From assembly GCA_021654635.1 (NCBI GenBank), contig AP025179.1:2170001-2234000 (forward strand): a stretch of 64,000 bases of DNA, in the 5' to 3' direction. The notes under the pieces were generated by a model. The model was not told where the DNA came from, did not search any database, and was given only the letters and a program-made list of their open reading frames with translations. This DNA is from Mycobacterium kiyosense (GTDB lineage: Bacteria; Actinomycetota; Actinomycetes; Mycobacteriales; Mycobacteriaceae). Shown here piece after piece: positions 10,214-20,757 of the stretch. Every line of letters begins with the position of its first letter. The first letter of the stretch is position 1. Position numbers and translations under genes: made by a program.

Positions 10214-10864
10214 GTTGGCGCCGTTGACGCGGCTGGCTGGGTTGGGGTTGTAGATGATTTTGGACTTTGCGTGGTTGCCGCCGGAGATCAACTCGGCGCG
10301 GATTTTCGCCGGTGCCGGCTCGGGGCCGTTGCACGTGGCGGCGGCGGCCTGGGAGAGTCTGGCCGCGGACCTGTACGGGTCGGCGAGTTCGTTCGATTCG
10401 GTGATCACCGCGTTGGCGGGTGGGCCGTGGGCGGGTCCGGCGTCGGCGGCGATGGTGGCTGCGGCCACTCCGTACGTGGGCTGGTTGAGCGCGGCTGCCG
10501 CACAGGCGACGGCGGCGGCCTTGCAGGCGCGGGCGGCGGCGACGTCGTTCGAGGCGGCGCTGACGGCGACGGTGCATCCGTTGGCGGTGGAAGCCAATCG
10601 GGTGTCATTGGCGACCTTGATCGCGACGAACTTTCTGGGGTTGAACACCCCGGCGATCTTTGCCACTGAGTTCGACTACGTGGAGATGTGGGCGCAGGAT
10701 GTCGCCGCCATGCTCGGTTATCACACCGGTGCCACGGCGGTGGCGGAGAGTTTGACCCCGTTCAGCGTGCCGCCCTTGGACCTGGCGGGCCTGGCCTCGA
10801 CGGTCAACGCGAACGTCGTCGGTTTGGCGACCTCGGCATCGGCGGCGCTGAGCCCGGTGGCGAC
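10214..10864 (+). repeat. Direct repeat, copy 2 (PPE 5' half and leader)
   Basis: Second copy of the 8813-9462 repeat. The leader differs by one inserted base just before the ATG, and the coding part by a few substitutions. Beyond this point the two PPE genes diverge clearly. Confidence 0.85.
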
Positions 10865-11444
10865 CCAAGCTGCCGCGGGCGCGTCGTCGCTGGTGGCAGG
10901 TGTGCAATCGGTGGCCGCGGGCGTTCCGGTGGAAACGCTGATGTCGGTGGCACAGGCCGGTGCGATGCCGGCCAGCATGCTGATCGGTCCGATGATGCAA
11001 CTGGGACAGACCGCTAACGCCGGCACCGCCGGCCTGGTCGGAGCCACCACCGCGGCTGACTTGGCGGACGTGCCGAAGTTCGTCGGCGACGTCAACCCGA
11101 TGAAAGGCATGGGAGCCGGTGGTGCCGGCCTGGGCGCCGGCATGGCGGGGAGTCTGGGCAACGCAAGGCTGGTCGGCGCGATGTCCGTGCCGCCGACCTG
11201 GCAGGGCTCGGTACCCAAGGGAATGATCAGTTCGGCGATGACAGGCCTGGGCGCCAACGCCGCGGAGATGGCTCAGGCCGCCGGCGCAGCGGGCGGGGGC
11301 GGCATGCCGATGATGCCGATGCCGATGGGTATGGGCGGCGGCGCCGGTGCGGGCATGCCCGGCGGCCCGCTGGGCCGCGGCGGCGCCAGCCCGCACGTGG
11401 TGCAGAACCGGCCCAGCGTGATCCCGCGGACCGGCGTCGGATAA
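10254..11444 (+). CDS. PPE family protein, PPE-SVP subgroup (copy 2)
   Basis: A 396-residue tandem paralogue of the preceding gene. The N-terminal 205 residues differ at only a handful of positions (for example S to Y near residue 49), while the linker to the SVP motif ([13 protein letters not shown]) has diverged. The C-terminus is again Gly/Met-rich with [12 protein letters not shown] hairpin terminator follows. The pattern suggests recent duplication or gene conversion limited to the 5' half. Probable ESX-5 substrate by family. Confidence 0.92.
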   Translation: MILDFAWLPPEINSARIFAGAGSGPLHVAAAAWESLAADLYGSASSFDSVITALAGGPWAGPASAAMVAAATPYVGWLSAAAAQATAAALQARAAATSFEAALTATVHPLAVEANRVSLATLIATNFLGLNTPAIFATEFDYVEMWAQDVAAMLGYHTGATAVAESLTPFSVPPLDLAGLASTVNANVVGLATSASAALSPVATQAAAGASSLVAGVQSVAAGVPVETLMSVAQAGAMPASMLIGPMMQLGQTANAGTAGLVGATTAADLADVPKFVGDVNPMKGMGAGGAGLGAGMAGSLGNARLVGAMSVPPTWQGSVPKGMISSAMTGLGANAAEMAQAAGAAGGGGMPMMPMPMGMGGGAGAGMPGGPLGRGGASPHVVQNRPSVIPRTGVG

Positions 11445-11453
11445 CGACTCTGC

Positions 11454-11513
11454 AAAGGCGCGGGTGCCGCAGCGGGTGACGCCAGGGGTGCGCGTCGCCC
11501 GCGCCTTTGTTTT
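11454..11513 (+). terminator. Intrinsic terminator after PPE copy 2
   Basis: AAAGGCGCGGG at 11454-11464 pairs perfectly with CCCGCGCCTTT at 11498-11508, followed by GTTTT. The loop is long and contains further self-complementary GC sequence. It lies 10 bases after the PPE stop. Confidence 0.65.
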
Positions 11514-11548
11514 AGCTTGTCCCGCAAAGTAATACGCCGCGTCGGCGC

Positions 11549-11830
11549 TCAGGTGCTGCCGAGTCCGCGGGTCATCAGGAACGCGCCGAGCAGGGTGACG
11601 ACGCAGGCGAAGATCTGCTCCCGGCGGGCTGGGCCGACCGATTCATCGCGGCCATGATCTGATCGGTCCTGGCCGGTGCCGCGAACTGACTCGGCAGGGG
11701 AAGTTCCACGAAAGCCAACGCGGTACTCACCGCCATACCGCCCAGCCAGAATGCGAGCAGCGGACCCACAGCCCGCGGCCGCGGCGACAACACGGCGCTG
11801 ATTCCGATTCGATTCGGCGGCGCAACGATT
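11549..11830 (-). pseudogene. Fragment of a GAP/Sap-like membrane protein
   Basis: On the minus strand a segment with NRIGISAVLSPRPRAVGPLLAFWLGG resembles the opening of mycobacterial GPL-addressing (GAP) or Sap membrane proteins (xxPTRIGxxxxLLxRPRPxxxLLAYxxG). The frame must shift near 11640 to reach a second hydrophobic segment, ACVVTLLGAFLMTRGLG, before a stop at 11549. There is no clear start or signal and the protein would be far shorter than the usual 220-250 residues. I read it as a decayed fragment; identity is tentative. Confidence 0.35.
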
Positions 11831-11851
11831 TCGCGGTTGCACCGGATGCAT

Positions 11852-12358
11852 TCAAACCGAATCTGGACCACCCCGCCGGTCGCACTGCCCAAAATTTCCG
11901 CGGTGTGTGCCCAACGCTTTTTTTGGGTGCCACAACGAACACCTCGATTCGCTATCGAGTGTTGTCCCGCAAGCCTTGCCCACCCGGCAAACGCAGCCCA
12001 CCGGGGCACCCCCAGCGGGCTTGGCTGCGCCGCGCCCCCACCTGCCTGCTACAGGGTGCGGACAGCCGAAAGTGTCTGGCGTCCAACGCTTTTACGACGG
12101 GTCACCCGCATCGCCTATCCGGGTTCGGCTCCGGAAGATGCAAAGTTGCTGTCCTCAAGTAGGGGCGTCGGGGAAGGTGGCCGGCCCGGCTGCGCTCTGC
12201 GGCCCCGCCGACCCGGAGCGTCACCGCAGAGTTTTGCCAGAAAAAATCCTGGATTCACCTCACTTGTGGGCGCAATTTGGCTTACGATTCGAGGGCTTGG
12301 TGGTGTGCACTCGCCGTCAAGCAAAGGTGTTATGACATCGGCACTGAAAGGGGACACC
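11852..12358. other. Intergenic region upstream of the Rv2348c-like gene
   Basis: No convincing gene, RNA or repeat is visible here. The stretch is somewhat less GC-rich than its surroundings, with T runs near 11918-11925. An open frame runs through it on the plus strand but its composition is not protein-like. It probably carries the promoter for the esx-linked gene. Confidence 0.5.
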
Positions 12359-12688
12359 GTGCTTTTGCCTCTTGGTCCGCCCTTGCCGCCAGACTCAGTG
12401 GCGGCGAAACGGGGCGAGTCAGGCATGCTCGGCGGATTGTCGGTTCCGCTCAGCTGGGGTACGGCTGTTCCGCCAGATGACTACGACCATTGGGCGAAGG
12501 AGTCTGAAGCTGGTGTCGAAGACGTCGTCGTAGTGCCCGGTGCGGTCGATCCGGAACCGATCGAACCGAGCAACGACGAGTGGGATGAGTGGGCTGAGTG
12601 GAAACAGTGGGAAGCGGAGAACGCTGAACCTCGTTTCGAGATGCCACGCGGTAGCAGCGTGGTCCCGCATTCGCCGGCAGCCGGATGA
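12359..12688 (+). CDS. Rv2348c-like small acidic protein with PPE-SVP-type tail
   Basis: A 109-residue protein that closely resembles, from memory, the T-cell antigen Rv2348c. The GTG at 12359 is chosen because AAAGGGG stands just before it and the N-terminus becomes VLLPLGPPLPPD; an ATG at 12332 is the alternative. GMLGGLSVPLSWGTAVP is the same arrangement as the SVP motif of PPE-SVP proteins, and the end SSVVPHSPAAG mimics their C-termini. A strongly acidic, Trp-rich stretch (EWDEWAEWKQWEAEN) lies between. No PPE helical domain is present. It is upstream of the esx pair, as in M. tuberculosis. Function is unknown. Confidence 0.8.
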   Translation: MLLPLGPPLPPDSVAAKRGESGMLGGLSVPLSWGTAVPPDDYDHWAKESEAGVEDVVVVPGAVDPEPIEPSNDEWDEWAEWKQWEAENAEPRFEMPRGSSVVPHSPAAG

Positions 12689-12790
12689 GAGAAAGGGTCA
12701 AGACTGTCGTTGTCTAGGGGTGATTGACCGCTTCGGAGCTCCCGAAGGCGGCGATCACATCAATCAAAACTGGTTGAGAAATCCAAGTAA

Positions 12791-13120
<330 letters not shown>

Positions 13121-13182
13121 TCCGACTGCAGCGAAAATCGCTGCAGCCCAACAACTTCCACAGACAAAGGAGAACAGGTTCG

Positions 13183-13467
13183 ATGACGATCAATTACCAG
13201 TTCGGCGACGTCGACGCTCACGGCGCGCTCATCCGCGCGCAGGCCGCCAACCTGGAGGCCGAGCACCAGGCCATCGTTCGCGATGTGCTGGCTGCCGGTG
13301 ACTTCTGGGGCGGCGCCGGTTCGGTGGCTTGCCAGGAGTTCATCACCCAGTTGGGTCGCAACTTCCAGGTGATCTACGAGCAGGCCAACGCTCACGGCCA
13401 GAAGGTCCAGAGCGCCGGCAGCAACATGGCGCAGACCGACAGCGCCGTCGGGTCCAGCTGGGCCTGA
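13183..13467 (+). CDS. esxO: ESAT-6-like WXG100 protein, EsxO type
   Basis: 94-residue partner of the preceding Esx protein. WGG at residues 42-44 is the WxG turn; the sequence belongs to the Mtb9.9 family (MTINYQFGDVDAHGALIR...). An AAAGGAGAA ribosome site precedes the ATG. The pair is followed by a strong hairpin terminator, so the transcription unit ends here. Letter assigned by synteny with Rv2346c; EsxN-type paralogues are very similar. Confidence 0.93.
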   Translation: MTINYQFGDVDAHGALIRAQAANLEAEHQAIVRDVLAAGDFWGGAGSVACQEFITQLGRNFQVIYEQANAHGQKVQSAGSNMAQTDSAVGSSWA

Positions 13468-13523
13468 GAGAAGTACGGTTCGGGGCGGCGCACCGCTGGC
13501 CGGTGCGTCCGCCGCGGCCGTCG

Positions 13524-13574
13524 ACTGCGCACGTCTACCCGCGGCAAGCAGGTAGACGTGCGCAGTTCTTTTTG
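13524..13574 (+). terminator. Strong intrinsic terminator after the esx pair
   Basis: A perfect 16-base stem (ACTGCGCACGTCTACC at 13524-13539 with its complement at 13551-13566) encloses an 11-base loop and is followed by TCTTTTT. This is an unusually canonical terminator for a mycobacterium. It also separates the esx unit from the convergent TPM gene. Confidence 0.85.
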
Positions 13575-13608
13575 TCGCTACCGCGCAGCGTCTCGGCGGC
13601 GCCCGCGT

Positions 13609-15600
13609 TCAGAACCGACCGCCGCCGCCCATGAAACCGCCGCCGGATGAACCCCCAGACGAGCCGCCGAACGACGTCGGACTCCAGCCGCCGAACCCAC
13701 CACGCATTCCGCCGCTGAGCAGATCGCCGATGATGATGCCGCCCAGCACGGCGCCGGTGTCGCTGTCCCCGCCGCGCACGTAGGCGCGTTGCGCCGACTG
13801 GACATCGGCGTTGGCCAGCGATTGCGCCTGAGCGGCCAGCGCCGAGGCGGCGTTGGCGTAGGTGATCGCGTCGGTCAGCTGCGATGCCTTGCGGGCGTGC
13901 GCGGCGTCGAGCTGGCGTTTTGCCTCGGCCAGCCGCGTCCGGGCTTCGGGGCCGATACTGCCGCGGCGGGTGTCGATGTACTCCGAGACGGCCCGCACCC
14001 GCGACTCCGCGGTGAACAGCGCCTGCTCGAGGGAGCGGTTGAGTCGTTCGGTGTTCGCCTGCTCCTGAGCCACTGTGGTCAGCATCTGGTTGAGTTCGGC
14101 GTCGGCCTTGGTCAGCTGAGCGAACGCGCTCAGTGGATCCCCGGAGCCAGCGGGACCCCCGGCGGTGTCCAGCGCGCGGGCCGCCGCGTCGCGGGCAGCG
14201 ATCAGCTCGCTGAGGTGAGCGGCGCTGTTGCCCTTGGTGTGCTGCAGCCGCTCGTTGGCGCGTTTGATCGCCGCCTGAACCTCATTGAGCAGGGCCGGCA
14301 GATTGGCGACCGCATGCCGGATGTCACCGGCCGCGCTGTCCACCGCGTCCAGCAATGAACGGGCCTGTCCCAGTGCGGATTCGGCGGCGCGTACCGCGTC
14401 CACCAGCGGCGACTGCTGCCCGCTCACTGCGCGGTCGGCCAGATCGCGCGCGATGCCGATGTTGCGGTCGGCGAAGTCCAGCCGCTCCTTGGCGGTGGTG
14501 ACGTTGCCCGACACCGAGGCCAGCGCCGCCCCGCCGAATTCCTTATGCAGCTCGACGAGGTGTTGTGCGGCCGGGTCGATACGGCTGGTGAGCTCCACGT
14601 ATTGCTGGGTCAGCGCATCGAGCCGGGCAGGGGCGTTGATGACCAGGTCGCGTAGTTGCTCGAACGCCTCGGTCTGCGCCTCCAGTTCGCGGTCGGCGTT
14701 GGCCGCCGCGACGATCACCCGGGTGAGCAGCTCGCGCCGCTGCGCCGGCGTCTCCGGAATGCTGTCGTCGAGCTGTTGGCGCACCGTGAACGCTTGGGAC
14801 AGAGCAGCTTTGGCGTTGTTCACGGCCTGGGTGAAGGGTGCGGTGCGTTGTTCGCCGAATTCTTCGATCGCCAGCGCCAGCTCGTTGGCGCTGGTGCGCA
14901 CGGCGTTGTCGACTTCCACCACTTTGGCGCGGGACAGCTCGTCGAGGATGTCCACTGGCACCGCCGCCAGTGCGGTCGCGTCGGCGGGGTCGATCCTGCG
15001 GGCCGCGGCCAGGGCGTTGGCGTGCCGCCGGCGTGCGCGCCGGCGCATCAGCAGCACCAGCACCAGCACCAGCAGTGCGATGACCGCGAGCGCTCCCACC
15101 ACCCAGACGGGATTGGTCGAGCGGGGCGTCACGTTGAGTCCGTTGGCCGCCGCGACGGCCGCGCCGCTCCAATCGTCGTTGCCCAGTGCGGGCTCGATCT
15201 GGTTGCGGCGCAAGTTGTCGACCTGGCTTGAGCTGACCCCCTGCACACCGTTGGGAACCAGGAATGCGTAGGCGCGGTCGGTGGTGGCCACCGCCAGCAG
15301 GGCGTCGTAGTTGTGCAGATCGCTGACCCGGTAGGTCTGCTGGGCCCAGTTCTCGGCGCTCTGGCCGGAGAAAGTGTCGACGTAGACCACCCAGAGCCGG
15401 ATGCGCCGGTCGGCGTAGAGCTTGATGGTGGCCGAGGTCACCGCGGCCCGGCCGGATTCGGACAGTGCGCCAGCGTTGTCGGTGATGTAGCCCGGCAATC
15501 GGAACGGCGCCTGCGCGCCGGCGGCGGGTGCCAGCAGCAGCGGCCCCGCCGCCAGGCCGACAACGGTCAGGAACACGCCGAGCAGGCGGGTGATGCGCAT
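13609..15600 (-). CDS. TPM-domain membrane protein (Rv2345-like)
   Basis: 663 residues from the ATG at 15600, which gives a clean signal peptide (MRITRLLGVFLTVVGLAAG) before PFRLPGYITDNAGALSESG, the opening of a TPM domain (about residues 35-165). A transmembrane helix follows near 190-210 (VWVVGALAVIALLVLVLVLLM), then an arginine-rich stop, a long coiled-coil-like Ala/Leu-rich region (about 230-590), and a glycine-rich tail ending GGGFMGGGGRF. TPM domains are found in membrane-quality-control and photosystem repair proteins; the role here is unknown. Ortholog by position to Rv2345. Confidence 0.85.
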   Translation of the reverse strand: MRITRLLGVFLTVVGLAAGPLLLAPAAGAQAPFRLPGYITDNAGALSESGRAAVTSATIKLYADRRIRLWVVYVDTFSGQSAENWAQQTYRVSDLHNYDALLAVATTDRAYAFLVPNGVQGVSSSQVDNLRRNQIEPALGNDDWSGAAVAAANGLNVTPRSTNPVWVVGALAVIALLVLVLVLLMRRRARRRHANALAAARRIDPADATALAAVPVDILDELSRAKVVEVDNAVRTSANELALAIEEFGEQRTAPFTQAVNNAKAALSQAFTVRQQLDDSIPETPAQRRELLTRVIVAAANADRELEAQTEAFEQLRDLVINAPARLDALTQQYVELTSRIDPAAQHLVELHKEFGGAALASVSGNVTTAKERLDFADRNIGIARDLADRAVSGQQSPLVDAVRAAESALGQARSLLDAVDSAAGDIRHAVANLPALLNEVQAAIKRANERLQHTKGNSAAHLSELIAARDAAARALDTAGGPAGSGDPLSAFAQLTKADAELNQMLTTVAQEQANTERLNRSLEQALFTAESRVRAVSEYIDTRRGSIGPEARTRLAEAKRQLDAAHARKASQLTDAITYANAASALAAQAQSLANADVQSAQRAYVRGGDSDTGAVLGGIIIGDLLSGGMRGGFGGWSPTSFGGSSGGSSGGGFMGGGGRF

Positions 15601-15729
15601 CTCGCTATTAAACGTCGCCGACCGTCGCCGCGGCGAGCGTGGTCTCGGGCAACTGCGCGCCATTGGCGGGCTGGAGGCTGGGGTCCGCTCCGGCAGGCCA
15701 TCCCAGCCCCTCCCGCGGCGCAACAGGGG

Positions 15730-16830
<1,101 letters not shown>

Positions 16831-16939
16831 TCAACCCTGGATCCGACCCAGTGAGCCTGTTGATACCCCGACAGCGCCGGCTCAACCGTCATTCGGTCGG
16901 CCGATCCGGTGACGGCAGCCGCTGGCAGACTGTGGGGCG

Positions 16940-18222
16940 GTGAATACAGATCAGCAAGACCCCTACGGCGACGCCGACCGGGAGCGGCGCGTCCCCGAAG
17001 GGCCGAAGACGGCCGGTCTGCCGGGCACCGAGGGCCAGCACCGGACCGACTTCGCCCGCGATCGGGCACGGGTGTTGCACAGCGCAGCGCTGCGCCGGCT
17101 GGCCGACAAGACTCAGGTGGTGGGCCCGCGTGAGGGCGATACGCCGCGCACCCGGCTGACGCATTCGTTGGAGGTTGCCCAGATCGGCCGCGGCATGGCG
17201 GTCGGCTTGGGCTGCGACCTGGACCTCGTCGAGTTGGCGGGTCTGGCGCACGACATCGGCCATCCGCCGTACGGCCACAACGGTGAGCGGGCGCTCGACG
17301 AGTTCGCGGCCGGCTACGGGGGGTTTCGAGGGCAATGCGCAGAACTTCCGCATTCTGACCAGCCTCGAGCCCAAAGTCCTTGACGCACAAGGGCGTAGCG
17401 CTGGGCTGAACCTGACCCGCGCCGCGCTGGATGCGGTGACCAAGTATCCGTGGCCGCGCGGTGCGGGCGGTGAACGCAAGTTCGGTTTCTACGCCGAGGA
17501 CCAAGCCGCTGCCGCCTGGGCCCGCGCGGGCGCGCCACCGCGCCGCACCTGCCTGGAAGCGCAGGTGATGGATTGGGCCGACGACGTCGCCTACTCCGTG
17601 CACGACGTCGAGGACGGCGTGGTCTCCGAACGCATTGATCTGCGGGTGCTGGCCGACGAGGACGAGGCCGCCGCGCTGGCCAAGTTGGGGGGAGAGCGAA
17701 TTCCAGCGGGTCAGCGCCGACGACTTGGCGGAGGCCGCACGGCGATTGTCGGGCCTGCCGGTGGTTGCCGCGGTCGGAAAGTTCGACGCCACCCTGACGG
17801 CGTCGGTCGCGCTGAAGCGGCTGACCAGCGAGTTGGTGGGCCGCTTCGCCACCGCCGCGATCGCCACCACCCGCGCCGCGGCCGGGCCCGGCCCGTTGGT
17901 GCGCTACCAGGCCGATCTGCACGTGCCGGACCTGGTCCGGGCCGAGGTGGCGCTACTGAAAATGCTGGCGCTGCAGTTCATCATGTCCGACCCGAGGCAC
18001 CTGCAGACCCAGGCCGGTCAACGCGAACGGATTCATCGGGTGGCGCACTGGCTGCTCGCTGGCGCGCCTCAAACGCTCGATCCGCTGTTCGCCGCGGCCT
18101 TCAACACCGCGGCCGACGACGGTGCCCGGTTGCGCGTCGTCGTCGACCAGATCGCCTCCTACACCGAGGGCCGGTTGGAGCGCATCGCCTCTGATCACCG
18201 TCAGGCCAACGGCTTAGACTGA
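16940..18222 (+). CDS. dgt: dGTP triphosphohydrolase-like protein (frameshifted)
   Basis: HD-domain enzyme that hydrolyses dNTPs to nucleosides and triphosphate. Metal ligands are seen in [15 protein letters not shown] and [15 protein letters not shown]. Two +1 indels break the frame, both in six-G runs (17318-17323 and 17687-17692). One base fewer in each restores [13 protein letters not shown] and AKLGESEFQR and a protein of about 427 residues. GTG start at 16940. It lies 4 bases before dnaG, so the two are coupled as in M. tuberculosis (Rv2344c-Rv2343c). I regard the indels as probable sequence errors. Confidence 0.9.
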
Positions 18223-18226
18223 GCCC

Positions 18227-20200
18227 GTGTCGAGTCCGGCGGGTTCCAGGGACGGGGGCCGTTCCGGCGGACGGTCCAGGATTTCCGATCGCGACATCGC
18301 CGCCATCCGGGAAGCGGCACGGATCGAGGATGTCGTCGGCGACTACGTTCAGCTCAAGCGCGCCGGCGCCGATTCGATGAAGGGGCTGTGCCCCTTTCAC
18401 AACGAGAAATCGCCGTCGTTTCACGTGCGTCCGAACCACGGCCACTTCCACTGCTTCGGCTGTGGCGAGGGTGGCGACGTGTACGCGTTCATCCAGAAGA
18501 TCGAGCACGTCAGCTTCGTGGAGGCGGTGGAGATGCTGGCCGACCGCGTCGGCCACACCCTTACCTATACCGGCGCCGCGGCCACCAACGTGCAACGCGA
18601 CCGCGGTAGCCGCAGCAGGCTGGCCGCCGCCAACGCCGCGGCGGCCGAGTTCTACGCTCAGGCGCTGCAATCCGACGAGGCAGCCCCGGCCCGGCAGTAC
18701 CTGACCGAGCGCAGCTTCGATGCCGAGGCCGCCCGCCGGTTCGGCTGCGGATTCGCGCCGTCGGGTTGGGACACGTTGACAAAGCACTTGCAGCGCAAGG
18801 GCTTTGAGTTCAAAGAGCTGGAAGCGGCAGGTCTTTCCAGGCAAGGTCGTCGCGGGCCGATGGATCGGTTCAACCGGCGGCTGTTGTGGCCGATCCGCAG
18901 CTCTGCGGGCGAGGTGATCGGGTTCGGCGCCCGGCGACTGTTCGACGACGACACGATGGAAGCCAAGTACGTCAACACCCCCGAAACGGTGTTGTACAAG
19001 AAGTCGTCGGTGCTGTTCGGCATCGACCTCGCCAAACGCGACATCGCCCGGGGACACCAAGCGGTGGTGGTCGAGGGCTACACCGACGTGATGGCCATGC
19101 ACCTGGCCGGGGTCACTACCGCGGTCGCCTCCTGCGGCACCGCCTTCGGCGACGAGCACCTTGCCATGCTGCGCAGGCTGATGATGGACGACAGCTTCTT
19201 TCGCGGAGAGCTGATCTACGTCTTCGACGGCGACGAGGCCGGCAAGGCGGCCGCGCTCAAGGCGTTCGCCGGCGAGCAGCAACTGGCCGGCCAGTCGTTT
19301 GTGGCGGTAGCCCCCGACGGCATGGACCCGTGCGATTTACGGCTCAAAGCCGGTGACGGTGCGCTGCGCGACCTGGTGGCCCGGCGAACCCCGTTGTTCG
19401 AGTTCGCGATTCGCACCGCGCTGGGTGAGATGGACCTGGACAGCGCCGAGGGCCGGGTGGCCGCGCTGCGCCGCTGTGTACCGATGGTGAGCCAGATCAA
19501 GGACCCCACGCTGCGCGACGAGTACGCTCGCCAGCTCGCCGGCTGGGTCGGTTGGGACGACGTCGCGCAGGTGATCGACCGGGTCCGGGCCACGGCCAAG
19601 ACTGCCAAGGGTCCGGGTCAGGGCGGTTCGGGGAGCAAACCGTCGCGCCGAGCGGTGCCGGACCCGGCCCCGGTGTCCGCTACCGGTGTCGCCGCGGCGG
19701 CTGCCCGACCTGATCCGCGCGACCCGACGCTGTGGCCGCAGCGTGAGGCGCTCAAGTCCGCGCTGCAATTTCCGGCGCTGGCCGGCCCGGTGTTCGACAC
19801 CTTGACCGTGGAGAGTTTCACGCATCCCGGCTACGCAGCGGTGCGCGCGGCCATCGATGCGGCCGGTGGGACGTCGAGCGGCGTCAGTGGGGCGCAATGG
19901 CTGGACATGGTGCGTCAGCACACCAACTCGGGCTTGACCGCCGGTCTGGTCACCGAGCTGGGTGTCGAGGTGATCCGCGCCGAGGATGAGCAGTTGCCCC
20001 GGTATATCGGCGGCGTGCTGGCCCGGCTGCAGGAGGTCTGGATGGGCCGGCAGATCGCCGAGGTGAAGTCGAAGCTGCAGCGCATGTCGCCGATCGAACA
20101 AGGCGAGGAATACCACGCACTGTTCGGCGACCTGGTCGCGATGGAGGCGTATCGCCGCAGCCTGCTGGAGCAGGCCAGCGGCGACGATCTCACCGCGTGA
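18227..20200 (+). CDS. dnaG: DNA primase DnaG
   Basis: Makes RNA primers at the replication fork. 657 residues. The CHC2 zinc ribbon is CPFHNEKSP...CFGCGEGGD near residues 55-85. The Toprim core has VVVEGYTDVMAMH with the catalytic Glu and YVFDGDEAGKAAA with the metal-binding Asp pair. A C-terminal helicase-binding domain follows a Gly/Pro linker near 465-500. The GTG at 18227 is directly after dgt. The 3' end overlaps the convergent Rv2342-like gene by 11 bases. Confidence 0.96.
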   Translation: MSSPAGSRDGGRSGGRSRISDRDIAAIREAARIEDVVGDYVQLKRAGADSMKGLCPFHNEKSPSFHVRPNHGHFHCFGCGEGGDVYAFIQKIEHVSFVEAVEMLADRVGHTLTYTGAAATNVQRDRGSRSRLAAANAAAAEFYAQALQSDEAAPARQYLTERSFDAEAARRFGCGFAPSGWDTLTKHLQRKGFEFKELEAAGLSRQGRRGPMDRFNRRLLWPIRSSAGEVIGFGARRLFDDDTMEAKYVNTPETVLYKKSSVLFGIDLAKRDIARGHQAVVVEGYTDVMAMHLAGVTTAVASCGTAFGDEHLAMLRRLMMDDSFFRGELIYVFDGDEAGKAAALKAFAGEQQLAGQSFVAVAPDGMDPCDLRLKAGDGALRDLVARRTPLFEFAIRTALGEMDLDSAEGRVAALRRCVPMVSQIKDPTLRDEYARQLAGWVGWDDVAQVIDRVRATAKTAKGPGQGGSGSKPSRRAVPDPAPVSATGVAAAAARPDPRDPTLWPQREALKSALQFPALAGPVFDTLTVESFTHPGYAAVRAAIDAAGGTSSGVSGAQWLDMVRQHTNSGLTAGLVTELGVEVIRAEDEQLPRYIGGVLARLQEVWMGRQIAEVKSKLQRMSPIEQGEEYHALFGDLVAMEAYRRSLLEQASGDDLTA

Positions 20201-20510
20201 CTTGGGGTTGCACCTCCGGTTCGAGATCGTCCACCTGCGGCTCGGCCGCTCGTTCGACGACGGAAGTCTGTGCATCGATCTGGGTCAGCGTCACGAACCC
20301 GGTGTCGGGGGAGATCCGGTTGGCGATCTTGCGTCGGCCCCCTTCGATCAGCGATCTGGTCACCGGGCTGCCGGTGACGGCGCGATAAGTGCCGGCGATC
20401 TGCTCGTAGCGGCGACGTCCGGCCTTCGTGCCCAGCACGTAGCCCACCCCCAACACGGCGACATACCCGATCAAAGCGATCCCTCCGAGAAGACGTGCGA
20501 ATAGGTCCAT
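20190..20510 (-). CDS. Small membrane-associated protein (Rv2342-like)
   Basis: 106 residues with one N-terminal hydrophobic helix (ARLLGGIALIGYVAVLGVGYVLG), a basic GTKAGRRRYEQI segment as in YtxH-like proteins, and a hydrophilic tail. Position matches Rv2342. Function is unknown. It converges on dnaG. Confidence 0.75.
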   Translation of the reverse strand: MDLFARLLGGIALIGYVAVLGVGYVLGTKAGRRRYEQIAGTYRAVTGSPVTRSLIEGGRRKIANRISPDTGFVTLTQIDAQTSVVERAAEPQVDDLEPEVQPQVTR

Positions 20511-20666
20511 CCTGCCTCATCGGGCCGATGTTCGGCGCGCCCGAACCGTGGGCGGGCCGCAATGCCCGGTAAACCTCGCGATCTGTCGGGGCCGCCGGTT
20601 GGGGAGTGGGCGCCAGTACGCTAGAGTCGTCCCGCGATCAGCACCCAGCATTCGTTGGACTGATAG

Positions 20667-20739
<73 letters not shown>

Positions 20740-20757
20740 CAGTTCCCGCGCCAGCGG

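Noticed and set aside
11837..12358. Extended N-terminus for the Rv2348c-like protein
   Set aside because: The upstream codons are not protein-like, and the GTG at 12359 has a clear ribosome site and matches the known short protein.
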